From positions 1-14,038 of the forward strand of contig DLOP01000187.1 of the NCBI GenBank assembly GCA_002478505.1: 14,038 nt of DNA, in the 5' to 3' direction. The translations under genes and the position numbers were made by a program. This DNA comes from Lachnospiraceae bacterium UBA7481 (lineage in GTDB: Bacteria > Bacillota > Clostridia > Lachnospirales > Lachnospiraceae). Of this stretch, positions 13,321-14,038 are shown piece by piece; position 1 is the stretch's first letter; the number at the start of each line of letters is the position of its first letter. The notes under the pieces were generated by a model. That model saw nothing but the letters and a program-made list of their open reading frames with translations, was not told the origin of the DNA and searched no databases.

Positions 13321-13400
13321 AAGCTGGAATGATAGATAAAAAGATAGAATGTTAGATAAAAAGATAGAATGTTAGATAAAAAGCTAGAATGTTAGATAAA
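13321..13400. repeat. Four tandem 20-bp repeats (array B)
   Basis: The copies start at 13321, 13341, 13361 and 13381 with an exact 20-base period; copies 2 and 3 are identical and the consensus is aagctagaatgttagataaa. A degenerate fifth copy may precede it (13301-13320, conserved mainly in its second half). In a common frame its consensus matches that of array A (4691-4770) at 16 of 20 positions. It ends 52 bases before the start of the surface-protein gene. Confidence 0.9.
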
Positions 13401-13452
13401 TAGTTTAGGAATCAATAAAAAATGAGTTGTGCAGAAAGGAAGCATATTTCAT

Positions 13453-14038
13453 ATGAAAAAGATTATTATGCATCATCAAATATTTGCAGCAGTTATGATG
13501 GCTGCTCTGCTGTTTACCGTAATTCCGATTCCGGCAAAGGCGGACGGGGATACGATCGAGATACATACGGTGGCGGATTTTTTGGAGTTTGCAGAAAATT
13601 GTAAGACAGACGGATGGAGTATCGGCAAGGTGGTTGTTTTAAAAAGCGATCTGGATATTTCCGGTTTTGGCTTTGATGGTATCGCATATTTTAATGGAAC
13701 ATTCCGGGGGTGCGGATATACGATTAGCTTTCATAACATGGAGCCGGTGGGTTCGCATTATGGATTCTTCCGTTATATCGGAAGCATGGGACTCGTAAGA
13801 GATCTGAATGTGTGTGGCAGCGTCACTCCGACAGGAACTGCTTCCATGATTGGAGGAATTGCAGGCGTTAATCAAGGGATGATACTTAACTGTTCCTATA
13901 CCGGTAATGTAAGAGGAAAGAATGAAGTAGGCGGTATTGCCGGTTATAATGCAGAGACAGGGATGATTCTGAACTCCACCAATTATGCCATGGTATTAGC
14001 GACTGATCAGACGGGAGGTATCGCAGGCAGGAACGAGG
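13453..14038 (+). CDS. Secreted GLUG-repeat surface protein, N-terminal part, runs off the window
   Basis: The frame opens with ATG at 13453 and stays open to the last base (195 codons). AAAGGA lies 12 bases upstream. Residues 1-31 form a signal peptide: KK charge, a hydrophobic AAVMMAALLFTVIP core and an IPAKAD cleavage region. Residues 34-95 contain VADFLEFAENCKTDGWS and KVVVLKSDLDIS, the usual opening of cell-surface beta-helix proteins with an F-x-G-T-F-R-G-x-G-Y-T-I-S motif (about 79-92). From about residue 136 come GLUG-type repeats: MIGGIAGVNQGMILNCSYTG, then EVGGIAGYNAETGMILNSTN, then TGGIAGRNE at the edge. GLUG repeats occur in large secreted adhesins and surface proteins of gut bacteria. 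The rest of the protein, including any wall anchor or binding domain, is outside the window. The frame at 13422-13604 is a shadow of this gene. Confidence 0.88.
   Translation, partial: MKKIIMHHQIFAAVMMAALLFTVIPIPAKADGDTIEIHTVADFLEFAENCKTDGWSIGKVVVLKSDLDISGFGFDGIAYFNGTFRGCGYTISFHNMEPVGSHYGFFRYIGSMGLVRDLNVCGSVTPTGTASMIGGIAGVNQGMILNCSYTGNVRGKNEVGGIAGYNAETGMILNSTNYAMVLATDQTGGIAGRNE

Noticed and set aside
13422..13604. 60-codon plus-strand frame MSCAERKHISYEK
   Set aside because: It overlaps the start of the GLUG protein in another frame, lacks a ribosome binding site and shows no signal peptide or domain.

Overview
The window looks like a chromosomal segment of a flagellated Firmicute of the Lachnospiraceae type (Roseburia, Butyrivibrio and relatives). 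The reasons are the fragment of a SigD/FliA-type flagellar sigma factor, the FapA/DUF342 and SwrB-like proteins that follow it, the order flagellar operon end -> rpsB -> tsf (also the order at the end of the Bacillus subtilis fla/che operon), strong AGGAGG-type ribosome binding sites, and proteins typical of gut Clostridia. No tRNA, rRNA, CRISPR array, phage gene or transposase was seen. All intact genes read on the plus strand.

Layout. (1) 1-680: the flagellar sigma factor gene, broken. Its C-terminal part (region 4) reads forward from 336 to 680. The preceding part (regions 2 and 3) lies in reverse at 1-342, and a perfect 69-bp inverted repeat (1-69 / 336-404) brackets the rearrangement. 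This has the shape of a fold-back, probably an assembly or amplification chimera at a contig edge. (2) 709-4382: the tail of the flagellar operon: a FapA/DUF342 protein with duplicated N-terminal domain, a 99-aa unknown protein, a single-TM coiled-coil SwrB-like protein, and an exported protein with a MltG/YceG-like LysM-type domain but no catalytic domain. A strong terminator closes the operon at 4491-4531. (3) 4532-4792: a non-coding stretch with a 112-bp nested inverted repeat and four tandem 20-bp repeats, leading into an unknown 170-aa gene (4793-5305). (4) 5277-7457: the rpsB-tsf translation operon, with a near-consensus promoter overlapping the preceding stop codon, a folded leader, an intercistronic terminator-like hairpin and a final terminator. 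EF-Ts has an extra segment of about 60 residues. (5) 7586-8866: a galactokinase-family sugar kinase with an altered sugar-binding signature. (6) 8952-10696: a c-di-GMP phosphodiesterase (degenerate GGDEF, intact EAL) with its own promoter and terminator. (7) 10751-13243: an MMPL/RND membrane transporter. (8) 13244-14038: a 12-bp triplet repeat and a second four-copy 20-bp tandem array, followed by the start of a secreted GLUG-repeat surface protein that runs off the window.

Together the genes describe the motility / c-di-GMP / cell-surface interface next to housekeeping translation genes. The least expected signal is that the two 20-bp tandem arrays, about 8.6 kb apart, have the same period and copy number, related consensus sequences, and similar positions just upstream of a gene. 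They look like one recurring cis-element family in the 5' regions of accessory genes.
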